DNA from: Bacteroidota bacterium
GTDB lineage: Bacteria; Bacteroidota; Bacteroidia; Chitinophagales; Saprospiraceae
DNA: 52,662 nucleotides
Direction of reading: 5' to 3'
Assembly (NCBI GenBank): GCA_018222965.1
Contig: JAAEZH010000036.1
Coordinates: 1-52,662 of the forward strand
Each line of letters begins with the position of its first letter. The first letter of the stretch is position 1. The notes under the pieces were generated by a model. That model was not told the DNA's origin. It saw only the letters and a program-made list of their open reading frames with translations, and did not search any database. Positions 8,582 through 17,179 of this stretch are shown here, in pieces. The translations under genes were made by a program, and so were the position numbers.

Positions 8582-9865
8582 CTAATTTGAATCGGAAAAC
8601 ATCGATTCAGGGGGTGGGTCCAGGAAGCGCAAACCCAACAGAGCCCCCAGCAGATAAAAGGAAACTCCAAAATTATTTTCAATGGTATTTTCCATGAAAA
8701 AAGAAAAGAAAATGATCACATGGAAAGCCAGAAACAACAAACTCTGATATCGCCTTTTGTAAAACAGCGGAAAGAAAAAGCCAAATAAAAAGAGTAGCAA
8801 ACCCAACATGCCTGTACCGGCATAAATCGATAAAAACTGAGAGTGTGGCATCTTCGGATCCTGCTTGCCTTCAAAAGAATCTGCATAAACAGCCTTTACT
8901 TCTTTTTTCAGGTCTCCGGCTCCTACTCCAAAAACCGGGTGTTCATTGCCAATTCGAAGCCCCACTTCCATCGACATGAATCGCTCTGAATCGGAATAAT
9001 ACTGTCCGGTGCCCTGCATGTATTGCATAAAATCCCATCGGGCATAATTGATCTTCTGCCTAAAACTCGGAACTGCCTGATAAGTCAAAATGGGCAGGCT
9101 AACCAGTGCCAGAAGTACCGCGGCTACTACCGCATACCGCCGGGTAAGATAAGCATAGCGAATGCTCACAAAAAAGATAGCCAGATACAAAACTACAAGC
9201 CCGGAGCGAACCGACAGGATGTGGATAAATCCAAATAAAAACAAGGTGGCTAACGGAATCAGCCAGCGCTCCCATTTATACTGTAAGTAAAAACCTTCGT
9301 AATAAAGGGCCGCTCCCGATATAATGGAAAAGCTCAACACCAGGCTAAACCGAATGTGATTAGACGGCGTCGGAATTGGTTTGCCTTTGCCGATCATTTC
9401 ATTAACCGCATCAAAATTGGCCAGATAATTCATGCCCACATACACACAGGCAATAGTCATGACCAACACCAAAAAGTACAGGACGGTTAATACCTCCCGC
9501 TTCGTAAGTCGCGGCATACTTACAAAGGCAAATGGCAAAATGAGGAAGGGCAGTTTTATTCGCAGCCGCTCTATGGTATAGCCCGTATCACCAGACCAAA
9601 GCGCACTAAATAAAACCAGAAAAAAGGGTATGGAAATTAGAATAAAAGCCTTGTCATTCCAATATCGTTTCAGGTTATCCGACAGCCCCCGACGCAATCC
9701 GAAACGAATGTGCTGCCCGTTTATCTGCAATTCAAATAGAGCCATCGCCACCAACAAAAACATCGACAGCGAAAGCACAAATTCAGCTGAAAACAACATG
9801 GAAACGATCCAGATAAACAAGAGCGTTACCACCTGAGCTTTATATGATTGGAATAATAATTTCAC
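8582..9865 (-). CDS. O-antigen ligase / Wzy-type membrane protein
   Basis: The 427-residue protein has about ten membrane helices and a large external loop near residues 265-335, as in the Wzy_C (O-antigen ligase/polymerase) family that transfers or polymerises undecaprenyl-linked glycans at the periplasmic face. The loop contains GLRIGNEHPVFGVGAGDLKKE and the segment MPHSQFLSIYAGTGMLGLL; the H-S-x-x-L pattern is the usual conserved part of the family. The start codon is GTG at 9865, chosen because GGGGAAG lies a short distance upstream and the first helix begins at once. Ligase and polymerase cannot be separated by sequence alone. No other polysaccharide genes are nearby, so the glycan is unknown. 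Confidence 0.8.
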   Translation of the reverse strand: MKLLFQSYKAQVVTLLFIWIVSMLFSAEFVLSLSMFLLVAMALFELQINGQHIRFGLRRGLSDNLKRYWNDKAFILISIPFFLVLFSALWSGDTGYTIERLRIKLPFLILPFAFVSMPRLTKREVLTVLYFLVLVMTIACVYVGMNYLANFDAVNEMIGKGKPIPTPSNHIRFSLVLSFSIISGAALYYEGFYLQYKWERWLIPLATLFLFGFIHILSVRSGLVVLYLAIFFVSIRYAYLTRRYAVVAAVLLALVSLPILTYQAVPSFRQKINYARWDFMQYMQGTGQYYSDSERFMSMEVGLRIGNEHPVFGVGAGDLKKEVKAVYADSFEGKQDPKMPHSQFLSIYAGTGMLGLLLFLFGFFFPLFYKRRYQSLLFLAFHVIIFFSFFMENTIENNFGVSFYLLGALLGLRFLDPPPESMFSDSN

Positions 9866-10147
9866 CTTACTTCCCCTGCTTAAGCTTTTGGACTTCCTTG
9901 CAGAACTCCGAAATTAATTACTTGTTATAAGTTGCCGGTTATACCGACTGTTTTTTGAAGTGGCGAGCAAAGGTAATGAAAGGTGTATCAATGTAATGGA
10001 TTGCCATAGGGTATTCGTTGTTGGTTCTCGTTTTAGTCGGCGATACCTTAATAACGACATCCCTCAGCCCCTATTGTAGAAAACGACACCGGATATTGGA
10101 GCTGTCATCCGACCGGCAAATCCTTTCTGCCTTCCGGCGAAAAAGCG
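9866..10147. other. Divergent intergenic region upstream of pheS
   Basis: The region lies between the reverse O-antigen-ligase-like gene and forward pheS. No gene is visible. A short hairpin CGGT-tat-ACCG lies near 9932-9944. The remainder shows no structure I can support apart from the promoter candidate that follows. Confidence 0.4.
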
Positions 10148-10155
10148 TACCTTTG
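10148..10155 (+). promoter_or_regulatory. Candidate -7 box of pheS promoter (TACCTTTG)
   Basis: TACCTTTG fits the Bacteroidota -7 consensus TAnnTTTG exactly and lies 26 bases before the pheS ATG, which would leave a leader of about 20 bases. The -33 TTG/TTTG partner is poor (only TTTCTG near 10124), so confidence is moderate. Confidence 0.4.
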
Positions 10156-10181
10156 GCGACTTAAATCAAGCACAAAAATTT

Positions 10182-11219
10182 ATGTCCTCCGACATTTTTG
10201 ATAAGGTAAAGAACCTGATACAGGAAATAGAAGCTTCCAAGCCGGCTGATGCCGAAGAACTGGAGGCCTTTCGTCTGCGATACCTGGGTACAAAAAACAT
10301 CCTCAAGCCGCTGATGGCTGAGATTCGAAACATCCCTAACGAGCAGAAGAAAGACTATGGTCAATTGGTTAATCAGGCCAAACAAACCGCCGAAGCTGTT
10401 TTTGAACGACTGCAAACGGCCCTGGAGCAAGCTGCTGATCAGGCCGCTTTTGACGGACTGGACCTCACGGCACCTCCCTATCCGCAGGAATTGGGTTCCC
10501 GGCATCCGGTTTCCATTGCCATGAATCGCATCGTGAGCATTTTTGAGCGCATCGGATTCTCCGTTGCCGAAGAACGCGAGATCGAAGACGACTGGCACAA
10601 CTTTACCGCGATGAATACGCCGGAGGATCATCCGGCACGGGACATGCAGGACACCTACTATGTCAAAGACTCGGTAGAATACCTGCTTCGCACCCATACG
10701 TCTTCTGTGCAATCGCGGGTGATGACCAGTCAGAAACCGCCAATTCGAATCATTGCGCCCGGCCGCGTTTATCGGAATGAAACCATTTCCGCTCGTTCGC
10801 ATTGCCAGTTCCACCAGGTGGAAGGCTTGTATATCGATGAAGGCGTTTCCTTCGCAGATATGAAGCAAACCCTGCTTTTATTCGCGCAAGCGATGTACGG
10901 ACCGGATGTAAAGATCCGCCTGCGTCCCTCTTACTTTCCGTTTACAGAACCAAGTGCGGAGATGGACGTTTACTGGGGACTGGAATCTGAAGTGGATTAC
11001 CGGATTACCAAGGGTACCGGTTGGCTGGAAATCCTGGGCTGCGGCATGGTTGATCCCAATGTATTGGAAAACTGTGGCATCGACCCGGAAAAATACTCCG
11101 GTTTTGCCTTCGGGATGGGTATTGAACGTCAGGCTATGCTGGCCTACAACCTGCCCGACATCCGCCTCTTCTTCGAAAATGACGTGCGCTTCCTGAAGCA
11201 ATTTAAAGGAGCGTTTTAA
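10182..11219 (+). CDS. pheS: Phenylalanine-tRNA ligase alpha subunit
   Basis: This is the catalytic alpha subunit of the cytoplasmic alpha2-beta2 phenylalanyl-tRNA synthetase, which charges tRNA-Phe with ATP. The N-terminal coiled-coil arm (about 1-85) is followed by class II synthetase motifs: motif 1 around HPVSIAMNRIVSIFERIGF, motif 2 with RTHTSSVQSRVM and GRVYRNETISARSHCQFHQ, and motif 3 in GFAFGMGIERQAML. The 345-residue length is typical. The beta subunit gene pheT is not in this window. It opens a forward block of three tRNA-charging genes (pheS, hisS, gatA), with hisS 45 bases downstream. Confidence 0.97.
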   Translation: MSSDIFDKVKNLIQEIEASKPADAEELEAFRLRYLGTKNILKPLMAEIRNIPNEQKKDYGQLVNQAKQTAEAVFERLQTALEQAADQAAFDGLDLTAPPYPQELGSRHPVSIAMNRIVSIFERIGFSVAEEREIEDDWHNFTAMNTPEDHPARDMQDTYYVKDSVEYLLRTHTSSVQSRVMTSQKPPIRIIAPGRVYRNETISARSHCQFHQVEGLYIDEGVSFADMKQTLLLFAQAMYGPDVKIRLRPSYFPFTEPSAEMDVYWGLESEVDYRITKGTGWLEILGCGMVDPNVLENCGIDPEKYSGFAFGMGIERQAMLAYNLPDIRLFFENDVRFLKQFKGAF

Positions 11220-11264
11220 CAAGTGTTAGTTCTTAATTATTAGTTTTTAATTGGCTGTTCGAAT

Positions 11265-12605
11265 ATGAAACCAGGCATCCCGAAGGGTACCCGAGATTTT
11301 TTGCCAAAGGAAGTAGCTCGTCGCAACTTCATCTTCAATACCATGCGTACGGTTTTTGTCAAATACGGCTATCAGCCTATTGAAACGCCGGCCATGGAAA
11401 ACCTGTCTACCCTAACCGGGAAGTATGGAGAAGAAGGCGACAAACTGCTTTTCAAAGTATTGAATAACGGAGATTTTCTTTCCAAAGCAGACGAACAGGC
11501 ACTGGAAGCCAAAGATTCTCAAAAGCTGGTTTCCTCCATTTCAAAGCGCGGATTGCGCTATGACCTCACGGTTCCTTTTGCCCGCTTTGTGGTGATGAAC
11601 CAAAACGACATCAACTTTCCTTTCAAGCGGTATCAGATCCAGCCGGTTTGGCGGGCTGACCGTCCGCAGAAAGGACGTTATCAGGAATTCTACCAGTGCG
11701 ATGTGGATGTAGTAGGCTCCAACAGCCTTATGCTGGAAGCAGAACTTGTGCAGATCTATGACGAGGTATTCTCAAAACTCGGTTTGGATGTAACCATAAA
11801 GATCAATAACCGGAAGATCCTCGCCGGTATGGCTGAAGCCGCCGGAATAGCCGACAAGCTGGTGGAAATGACGGTCGCAATAGACAAACTGGACAAGATC
11901 GGTAAGGAAGGCGTTCGGAAAGAAATGATCGAAAGGGGCATTCCGGATACAGCGGTTGACACCATCGAAAAAATTCTCGAAGTAAAAGATCTGGATACGC
12001 TAAAGCCACTGCTGGCCAATAGCGAGCAAGGCACCAAAGGCATTGAAGAATTACAGGCTGTTTTCGATTTTCTGGATTCTTACCAGATGAACAACACCCT
12101 CAACTTTGAGATTACCCTCGCCCGGGGACTCAGTTACTATACCGGCTTCATCGTGGAAGTAGCTGCCGACAAAGTAGATATAGGAAGTATTGGCGGTGGC
12201 GGTCGATACGATGACCTCACCGGCATCTTTGGCATGAAAGATATGTCGGGGGTAGGCGTGTCTTTTGGTGCTGCAAGAATCTACGATGCCATGACTGCAC
12301 TGGATAGCTTTCCGGCGGAAGCCGAAGAAAACCTACAGTTGTTGCTCATTGCTTTTGATGAAGCCTCTCATCGATATGCTTTTAAATGCCTGAACCAATT
12401 GCGGGCCGCCGGAATTGTGGCAGAACTATATCCCGATCCGGTAAAGCTTAAGAAGCAAATGAAATACGCCAATGGCCGGGAAGTCAAATTTGTGGCTCTG
12501 GCCGGAGATACTGAAATGAGCAATAACACCCTTGCTCTGAAGAACATGGAAACCGGCGATCAGGAACAGAAAAGCCTGGAGGACATCATAAAATTCTTCA
12601 CCTAA
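11265..12605 (+). CDS. hisS: Histidine-tRNA ligase
   Basis: This is a class II aminoacyl-tRNA synthetase that charges tRNA-His, a cytoplasmic homodimer. The N-terminal GTRDFLPKE and motif 1 region are followed by motif 2 (RYQIQPVWRADRPQKGRYQEFYQCDVDVVG), which is split here only by naming. The histidine-specific segments are RGLSYYTGFIVEV and GGGGRYDDL, and motif 3 is GVGVSFGAARIYDAM. The C-terminal anticodon-binding domain (about 350-446) contains ADPVKLKKQMKYAN-like sequence. The length of 446 residues fits the family. The stop codon is separated by one base from the proposed gatA start, so the two are almost certainly translationally coupled. Confidence 0.96.
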   Translation: MKPGIPKGTRDFLPKEVARRNFIFNTMRTVFVKYGYQPIETPAMENLSTLTGKYGEEGDKLLFKVLNNGDFLSKADEQALEAKDSQKLVSSISKRGLRYDLTVPFARFVVMNQNDINFPFKRYQIQPVWRADRPQKGRYQEFYQCDVDVVGSNSLMLEAELVQIYDEVFSKLGLDVTIKINNRKILAGMAEAAGIADKLVEMTVAIDKLDKIGKEGVRKEMIERGIPDTAVDTIEKILEVKDLDTLKPLLANSEQGTKGIEELQAVFDFLDSYQMNNTLNFEITLARGLSYYTGFIVEVAADKVDIGSIGGGGRYDDLTGIFGMKDMSGVGVSFGAARIYDAMTALDSFPAEAEENLQLLLIAFDEASHRYAFKCLNQLRAAGIVAELYPDPVKLKKQMKYANGREVKFVALAGDTEMSNNTLALKNMETGDQEQKSLEDIIKFFT

Positions 12606-12606
12606 T

Positions 12607-14058
12607 TTGGATACTTTTCAAGGCATAGAGATAGATTCGCTTTCCAACATCCGGGAGGCGATAAAGGAAGGCGTTTTCAGCTTACCCGATTTGGTGGACC
12701 ACTATCTGGCTACAGCCGAAAAACACCAGGACCTCAATGCCTATGTTTCCCTTTTTTCCGCGGAAGCGAAAGAAAGAGCTAATAACCTGCAACTTGCATT
12801 TGAAACAGATCCTACCGCTGCCGGTCCGCTTTTTGGAGCCGTGCTTTCCATCAAAGACAACATCTGCCTGGCCGGTGCCGAAGTAACAGCAGCCAGCAAG
12901 ATCCTCGAAGGCTTTGAATCCCTGTATTCTGCCACTGCCGTGGAACGCCTGCTCGAAGCGGGAGCCATCATCATTGGCCGAACCAATTGCGACGAATTTG
13001 CCATGGGATCAGCCAGCGAACACAGTGCTTATGGCCCCGTAAAAAATGCCGATGCACCCGATCATGTGCCGGGTGGATCATCTGGTGGTACAGCGGTAAG
13101 TGTGCAATGTGGCAGCTGCCTCATCGGACTGGGCTCCGACACCGGGGGATCCGTGCGCCAACCAGCTTCCTTTTGCGGGTTGACTGGCCTTAAACCCACC
13201 TATGGCCGCATCTCCCGACACGGATTACTTGCCTACGCATCTACTTTCGATCAAATTGGTCTCATTGGCCGAAAGGCAGAAGACCTGGCCCTCTGTCTGT
13301 CTGTCATGGCCGGTCCGGATGAATACGACATGACCGCAGCAAAGGAACCCCTACCCGCTTCAGAGATTAAAAAAACAGCCGGGTCAAAGCGTTTTTGCTA
13401 TTTTGATTTTTGTGTCGACCATGCAGGATTGCAACGGGAAGTGCAGGATGCCTTTCGGCGAAAGCTGGAAGCACTAAAAAAGGCCGGGCATATAGTTGAA
13501 CAGGTTGAATTTCCCTGGCGGGATTATCTCGTACCTGCTTATTATGTCCTGACAACAGCCGAAGCTTCTTCAAACCTGAGTCGCTATGACGGAGTGCGTT
13601 TTGGGCGTCGAAGTCCCCAGGCCAAAACCGTGGAGGAAGTATTTGATCTATCCCGAACAGAAGGATTTGGGGCAGAAGTCAAACGCCGGATATTACTGGG
13701 CACCTTTGTTTTAAGTGCCGGTTATTACGATGCCTATTACGGCCGGGCACAGAAAGTGCGCCGTTTGATCAGCGATCACAATCAGGAATTGTTTCAAAAA
13801 TACGATGCGATCCTGGCGCCAACCAGTCCGATACTCCCCTGGAAGCATGGCGATAAAGACCAGGATCCTATATCTGTTTACCTGGCTGATATTTATACAG
13901 TATATGCAAATCTGACCGGTATTCCGGCTGTTTCAATTCCGCTGGAGCGGGATTCGGAAAGTGGATTGGCTATTGGTATGCAGATCATGACAAATCAGTT
14001 TGAAGAAGATACTTTGTTTTCCCTTATTGCGTTAGAAAACAACCTTCCGGAAAAATAA
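12607..14058 (+). CDS. gatA: Asp/Glu-tRNA amidotransferase subunit A
   Basis: GatA is the amidase subunit of the GatCAB complex, which converts Glu-tRNA-Gln and/or Asp-tRNA-Asn to the amidated forms. The Ser-cisSer-Lys triad of amidase-signature enzymes is visible: Lys83 in SIKDN, Ser158 in PGGSSGG and Ser182 in GSDTGGSVRQ. The 483-residue length is normal. The start is TTG at 12607, one base after the hisS stop; no in-frame ATG lies near it, and the N-terminus aligns well in character (SLSNIREAIKEGVFSLPDLVDHY), so coupled translation from TTG is the best reading. gatB and gatC are not in the window. A full copy of the dispersed palindrome lies inside the gene at 13450. Confidence 0.93.
   Translation: MDTFQGIEIDSLSNIREAIKEGVFSLPDLVDHYLATAEKHQDLNAYVSLFSAEAKERANNLQLAFETDPTAAGPLFGAVLSIKDNICLAGAEVTAASKILEGFESLYSATAVERLLEAGAIIIGRTNCDEFAMGSASEHSAYGPVKNADAPDHVPGGSSGGTAVSVQCGSCLIGLGSDTGGSVRQPASFCGLTGLKPTYGRISRHGLLAYASTFDQIGLIGRKAEDLALCLSVMAGPDEYDMTAAKEPLPASEIKKTAGSKRFCYFDFCVDHAGLQREVQDAFRRKLEALKKAGHIVEQVEFPWRDYLVPAYYVLTTAEASSNLSRYDGVRFGRRSPQAKTVEEVFDLSRTEGFGAEVKRRILLGTFVLSAGYYDAYYGRAQKVRRLISDHNQELFQKYDAILAPTSPILPWKHGDKDQDPISVYLADIYTVYANLTGIPAVSIPLERDSESGLAIGMQIMTNQFEEDTLFSLIALENNLPEK
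13450..13465. repeat. Dispersed palindrome, full copy in gatA
   Basis: GCCTTTCGGCGAAAGC, arms CTTTCG and CGAAAG around a central G. In gatA it is read as Ala-Phe-Arg-Arg-Lys. The same DNA string in other genes is read in the other two frames (copies at 36145, 42192, 48763), so conservation is at DNA level. Confidence 0.75.
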
Positions 14059-14061
14059 ACC

Positions 14062-14100
14062 CCAAAGCCGGTCCCTTCCCGCTTTGGTATTTGTCCGTTT
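14062..14100 (+). terminator. Probable gatA terminator
   Basis: Seven-base stem CCAAAGC / GCTTTGG (14062-14068 with 14081-14087) directly after the gatA stop, followed by a T-rich tail TATTTGTCCGTTTT. The loop is 12 bases and the T-tract is interrupted, so the call is moderate. Confidence 0.5.
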
Positions 14101-14105
14101 TATGC

Positions 14106-14131
14106 AATAAGGAGTGACTTTACTCCTTATT
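14106..14131. repeat. Perfect 10-bp inverted repeat after gatA
   Basis: AATAAGGAGT and ACTCCTTATT are separated by six bases. It is a strong hairpin without a T-tract, placed between the gatA terminator and the lytic transglycosylase gene. It could be a second transcript end, an mRNA stabiliser or an operator. TATATTAG at 14154-14161 is a possible -7 box for the downstream gene. Confidence 0.5.
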
Positions 14132-14244
14132 AGGACAACTGTTTAGTTTCCGGTATATTAGCGAACATTGCTTCGGAAGTCTGGGCATGGTTCCCCTTTA
14201 AACCATGTTATTAATCAAGAAAAAACGTTGGAAAAAACCCTAAG

Positions 14245-15705
14245 ATGAAATCAGCGACCCTGATCCTGACACTGTTTGTATTTTGCCTGCAACCTGCATT
14301 CTCAAACCTGGTGCCTCATGCTAACCTCTTTGGTCCACTGGAAGGTGTTGACCCCGAGACGGGAGAAAATTATTACAGCAAAGATGAAGTCCAGGAACGA
14401 CTTTTGGGCATGCCCTGTCTGGTAAGCAAGAAGTTTGACCGGGCCGTAGAAGGCTACATTACCGGATACGTGGTTAGACATCGGGAACGTGCGGAGCGGA
14501 TCCTCGGACGCACCATTCAATACTTCCCACTCTTCGAAGAATACCTCCGCGAGCATGATATGCCGGAAGAATTAAAGTATTTGGCTGTTGTGGAATCGGC
14601 GCTCAATCCCAAGGCGGTATCGCGGGTAGGAGCAACTGGCTTGTGGCAGTTTATGGAAACCACCGGCAAACATTACGGACTGGAGATCAACGATCATATT
14701 GATGAGCGCTCCGATCCGGTGAAATCTACGCTGGCTGCCATTGAATACCTCAAAAAACAATACGATCGTTTTGGTTCCTGGGAACTGGCGCTGGCCGCAT
14801 ACAACAGTGGCGGCGGACGGGTAAACCGCGCTGTGCGACGTTCCCGTAGCAAGGACTTCTGGAAAGTGCGCCGCTACCTGCCACGTGAAACCAGAAACTA
14901 TGTGCCGGCTTTCATTGGAGCGACTTACCTCTGTATGTATTATGAGGAGCACAAAATGAAACCGCAGTTGCCTAATTTGGATAAATTGCTCACCCAAACC
15001 ATTCAGATTTCCGATTACCTTCCCTTTCAGCGGGTAGCGCAGGTAACCGGATTGCCGATATCCATTATTGAAGAACTAAATCCGGCCTATCAAAAAGGCT
15101 ACATTCCCCAGGATGGGCGTACCTATTACCTCACCCTTCCCACCCGTGTGATGTCGGCCATGATCGACTACATGCACCTGAGGAGGGCTGATCAAATTCC
15201 GGCAGGGATCCGGTGGGCTCCTGTTTATGCATACCCTCCTCCAAATTACGATCCAAACAGCTCCTATTACACATCCAGGTACCAGGTAAAAGCGGGTGAT
15301 GATCTTGCCGGATTAGCCAAACTATTTGACTGTAGCCAACATGCTTTAATAGCCTGGAATCAACTTAGTGGAGGCGAAGAATTAGTACCCGGAAAGGAAC
15401 TTACACTTTATCATCCGCTGGAGTTAAAGCGCTTTGAGTTGAAAATTGACAAACCATTTGCTCCCATTCCGACAAAGTTGTCTATGATCCCGACATCTGT
15501 TCCTGTATCGAGTAAGGAGGGGCTAAAAATCCCAACTGACTCTGCGGGAAAATACCTGGTGTATCGATCCAGAGGAGGAGAGTGTTTGCGCAATATTGCC
15601 TATACCTACCAGCTTTCGCTGAATGAACTTGTAGAACTAAATAACAGGATCCATCCGGATGAGAAGTTGAAGAAAGGCGTAAAAATTAAGATTAGCAGAG
15701 AATAG
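14245..15705 (+). CDS. Membrane-bound lytic transglycosylase with LysM domains (MltD-like)
   Basis: This is a periplasmic peptidoglycan lytic transglycosylase that cleaves the glycan backbone to give 1,6-anhydromuropeptides. A signal peptide covers residues 1-20. The goose-lysozyme-like SLT domain spans about 95-235, with catalytic Glu117 in LAVVESALNP and the conserved GATGLWQFM and ALAAYNSGGGRVNRA motifs. Two or three C-terminal LysM-type segments follow, including YQVKAGDDLAGLAKLF (about 349-395) and YLVYRSRGGECLRNIA (near 436-484), which bind glycan chains. The 486-residue length matches MltD-type enzymes; the lipobox of E. coli MltD is not evident. A strong terminator follows 32 bases after the stop. 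Confidence 0.9.
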   Translation: MKSATLILTLFVFCLQPAFSNLVPHANLFGPLEGVDPETGENYYSKDEVQERLLGMPCLVSKKFDRAVEGYITGYVVRHRERAERILGRTIQYFPLFEEYLREHDMPEELKYLAVVESALNPKAVSRVGATGLWQFMETTGKHYGLEINDHIDERSDPVKSTLAAIEYLKKQYDRFGSWELALAAYNSGGGRVNRAVRRSRSKDFWKVRRYLPRETRNYVPAFIGATYLCMYYEEHKMKPQLPNLDKLLTQTIQISDYLPFQRVAQVTGLPISIIEELNPAYQKGYIPQDGRTYYLTLPTRVMSAMIDYMHLRRADQIPAGIRWAPVYAYPPPNYDPNSSYYTSRYQVKAGDDLAGLAKLFDCSQHALIAWNQLSGGEELVPGKELTLYHPLELKRFELKIDKPFAPIPTKLSMIPTSVPVSSKEGLKIPTDSAGKYLVYRSRGGECLRNIAYTYQLSLNELVELNNRIHPDEKLKKGVKIKISRE

Positions 15706-15736
15706 AGCGATTGCTAATTCGCCATTAGGCTACAGG

Positions 15737-15775
15737 AAGAGGTTTAGGACAATTCAGGTTCTAAACCTCTTTTTA
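15737..15775 (+). terminator. Rho-independent terminator of lytic transglycosylase gene
   Basis: Eleven-base stem AAGAGGTTTAG / CTAAACCTCTT (15737-15747 with 15761-15771) with a 13-base loop, running into TTTTATTTG. It ends the forward transcript of the MltD-like gene. Confidence 0.75.
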
Positions 15776-15788
15776 TTTGTTGCTTGCC

Positions 15789-15818
15789 AAAAAAAGAGGC
15801 CAGGAACGTGTCCTGACC
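15789..15818 (-). terminator. Minus-strand terminator at end of candidate ncRNA
   Basis: On the minus strand, GGTCAGGA-cacgt-TCCTGGCC (one G-U pair) is followed by TCTTTTTTT. The plus strand has no T-run after the stem, so it works only leftward. No annotated leftward gene lies just upstream except past another terminator at 16101-16132. This suggests a separate short transcript. Confidence 0.55.
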
Positions 15819-16007
15819 CCTAATAAACACCTAAAACCCTATTAACTAGCTAACTGGTTAAACCAGTCGCTAAATTTCTTTACAAACCCAAAAATGGAAT
15901 TACCTATTCTATAGGAGAGATGTGATAATCGATTTTGGGTTTTTTCAACACCTGATCGCACGCAGAACGCGTTCGTACCAGATGGTCTTCACCATTAAGA
16001 TGTGTTG
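15789..16007 (-). ncRNA. Candidate structured non-coding RNA
   Basis: This gene-free stretch contains ordered inverted repeats that nest into a plausible fold. Read on the minus strand these are: a junction closed by CAACAC / GTGTTG (16002-16007 with 15946-15951) and holding ATGGT-gaag-ACCAT plus a GAACGCGTTC palindrome; a second closing stem AAACCCAAAA / TTTTGGGTTT (15884-15893 with 15933-15942) holding CCTAT-aga-ATAGG; an ACTGGTT-t-AACCAGT hairpin (15853-15867); and a final GC stem followed by seven T. The ending favours minus-strand transcription. Signature sequences of tmRNA, RNase P RNA and SRP RNA were not seen. The promoter is not clear. A 5' UTR relic or a plus-strand element is the main alternative. 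Confidence 0.35.
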
Positions 16008-16100
16008 GGAATCAAATTTGTTTAGCCCGGGGTGAAAATTTTTTAAAAAAACGTTCAAGTCCACATCTAAACAGCAAAAACTACCATAATATACTAAATA

Positions 16101-16132
16101 AAAAGGAAAAAGGCCGGGAAAATTCCCGGCCT
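16101..16132 (-). terminator. Terminator of tandem hsp20 genes
   Basis: Perfect 10-base inverted repeat AGGCCGGGAA / TTCCCGGCCT (16111-16120 with 16123-16132). On the minus strand it is followed by TTTTCCTTTTT, and it lies about 70 bases past the end of the leftward hsp20 gene at 16204. Confidence 0.75.
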
Positions 16133-16203
16133 CCTTTATACCTCAGGTCAGGCAAATTGTAGTTGCTGTGCCCCGGGTAAACTCCTCTGTTAATCAGTCG
16201 CCA

Positions 16204-16644
16204 TTACTTAATCTCAATCTTGCGTACAGGTTGTACTTTGGCAGATTCTACCTTTGGAAGGCTTACTACCAGTAAACCGTTTTCGTATACAGCGTCGATT
16301 TCATCTGTTTTAACTGTATCGGGCAATTGAAAACTACGGCTGAAACGCGTGTAGTTAAACTCCCGACGGCTAAAGTTACCTTCGGCAGATTCCTCTTCTT
16401 TGCTTTCTTTTTCCACTTTTACGGTAAGCATTCCGTTATCGACCTTCAGATCAAAATCAGCTTTTTCCAGGCCTGGAGCGGCCAGTTCGATGCGATAGTG
16501 ATCTGATTCTTCGGCAACATTCATGGCCGGCTGGTTGAACTGGAATGTAGACGCCAGATCGGAGAAAGAACGGTCCCAGAAATTATTGAAGAAGTCATCA
16601 AATAGGTTGCCCGTTTCAAAAGGGCGGTATTTTGCCAGTTTCAT
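16204..16644 (-). CDS. Hsp20/alpha-crystallin small heat shock protein (copy 1)
   Basis: This is a cytoplasmic ATP-independent holdase chaperone that binds unfolding proteins. The 146-residue product has an N-terminal arm (MKLAKYRPFETGNLFDDFF), an alpha-crystallin domain from about residue 40 (PAMNVAEESDHYRIELAAPGLEKADF), the conserved ENGLLVVSLPK strand near 125, and a C-terminal tail QPVRKIEIK that supplies the short oligomerisation motif. It is the distal gene of a leftward tandem pair, 33 bases after the other copy, and is followed by a strong terminator. The two copies differ clearly in the arm, so hetero-oligomers or different clients are possible. Confidence 0.95.
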   Translation of the reverse strand: MKLAKYRPFETGNLFDDFFNNFWDRSFSDLASTFQFNQPAMNVAEESDHYRIELAAPGLEKADFDLKVDNGMLTVKVEKESKEEESAEGNFSRREFNYTRFSRSFQLPDTVKTDEIDAVYENGLLVVSLPKVESAKVQPVRKIEIK

Positions 16645-16677
16645 AACTTATGTGATTTTATTGATTAAACAGGTTTC

Positions 16678-17082
16678 TTATGCCACTTCGATTTGCCGGG
16701 GTTTCGCCGCTTCGGCGATTGGGAGGTGAATACTCAAAACGCCATTCTTGTGATTGGCTTCGATTGCTTCTACCTCGATATTTTCCGGCAATTGGAATCG
16801 GCGTTCAAATGCACCGGTGCGAATTTCCCGACGGGTATAATTGGCCGCCGGCTTTTTTGCATCCGCACTGATGGTCAAAACGTCTTTGTCGAGTTCCACC
16901 CGAATCGCATTCCGGTCGTAACCAGGTACGGCCACTTGAATCTCGTAAGCATTCGGTTGGTGCATAATATTTACTGCAGGGCGGTTGTAGCTCCTGGTTT
17001 GATTTTCGGGAGACTTGGTTTTATTTGCCTCTCTTCTTTTTACCGGAATTCCGAATCCGGGTGCAAAACTCATTACAGTCAT
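16678..17082 (-). CDS. Hsp20/alpha-crystallin small heat shock protein (copy 2)
   Basis: This second small heat shock protein has 134 residues and a very different N-terminal arm (MTVMSFAPGFGIPVKRRE, then a basic, polar segment). The alpha-crystallin domain runs from about residue 37 (PAVNIMHQPNAYEIQVAVPGYDRNAIR) to the KNGVLSIHLPIAE strand, with the tail KPRQIEVA carrying an I-x-V-type motif. It is the promoter-proximal gene of the pair. The leader between a candidate promoter at 17191-17224 and its ATG is roughly 100 bases, long enough for leader regulation. Two near-palindromes around the promoter suggest heat-shock type control. Confidence 0.94.
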   Translation of the reverse strand: MTVMSFAPGFGIPVKRREANKTKSPENQTRSYNRPAVNIMHQPNAYEIQVAVPGYDRNAIRVELDKDVLTISADAKKPAANYTRREIRTGAFERRFQLPENIEVEAIEANHKNGVLSIHLPIAEAAKPRQIEVA

Positions 17083-17179
17083 TTTTTATCCTTTTTTAGG
17101 TTGTTTTTTTAAGCTTTCACTTACATTCGATCAAGTCTCGTACCAATCGGCTTTTCCGCACGAAATGACCGAAAGTAGC

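Noticed and set aside
10132-10146. Extra palindrome copy CCTTCCGGCGAAAA before pheS
   Set aside because: It differs from the core TTCG-S-CGAA, so it was not counted.
15789-16007. tmRNA, RNase P RNA or SRP RNA in the gene-free region
   Set aside because: None of their conserved sequence cores was found on either strand.
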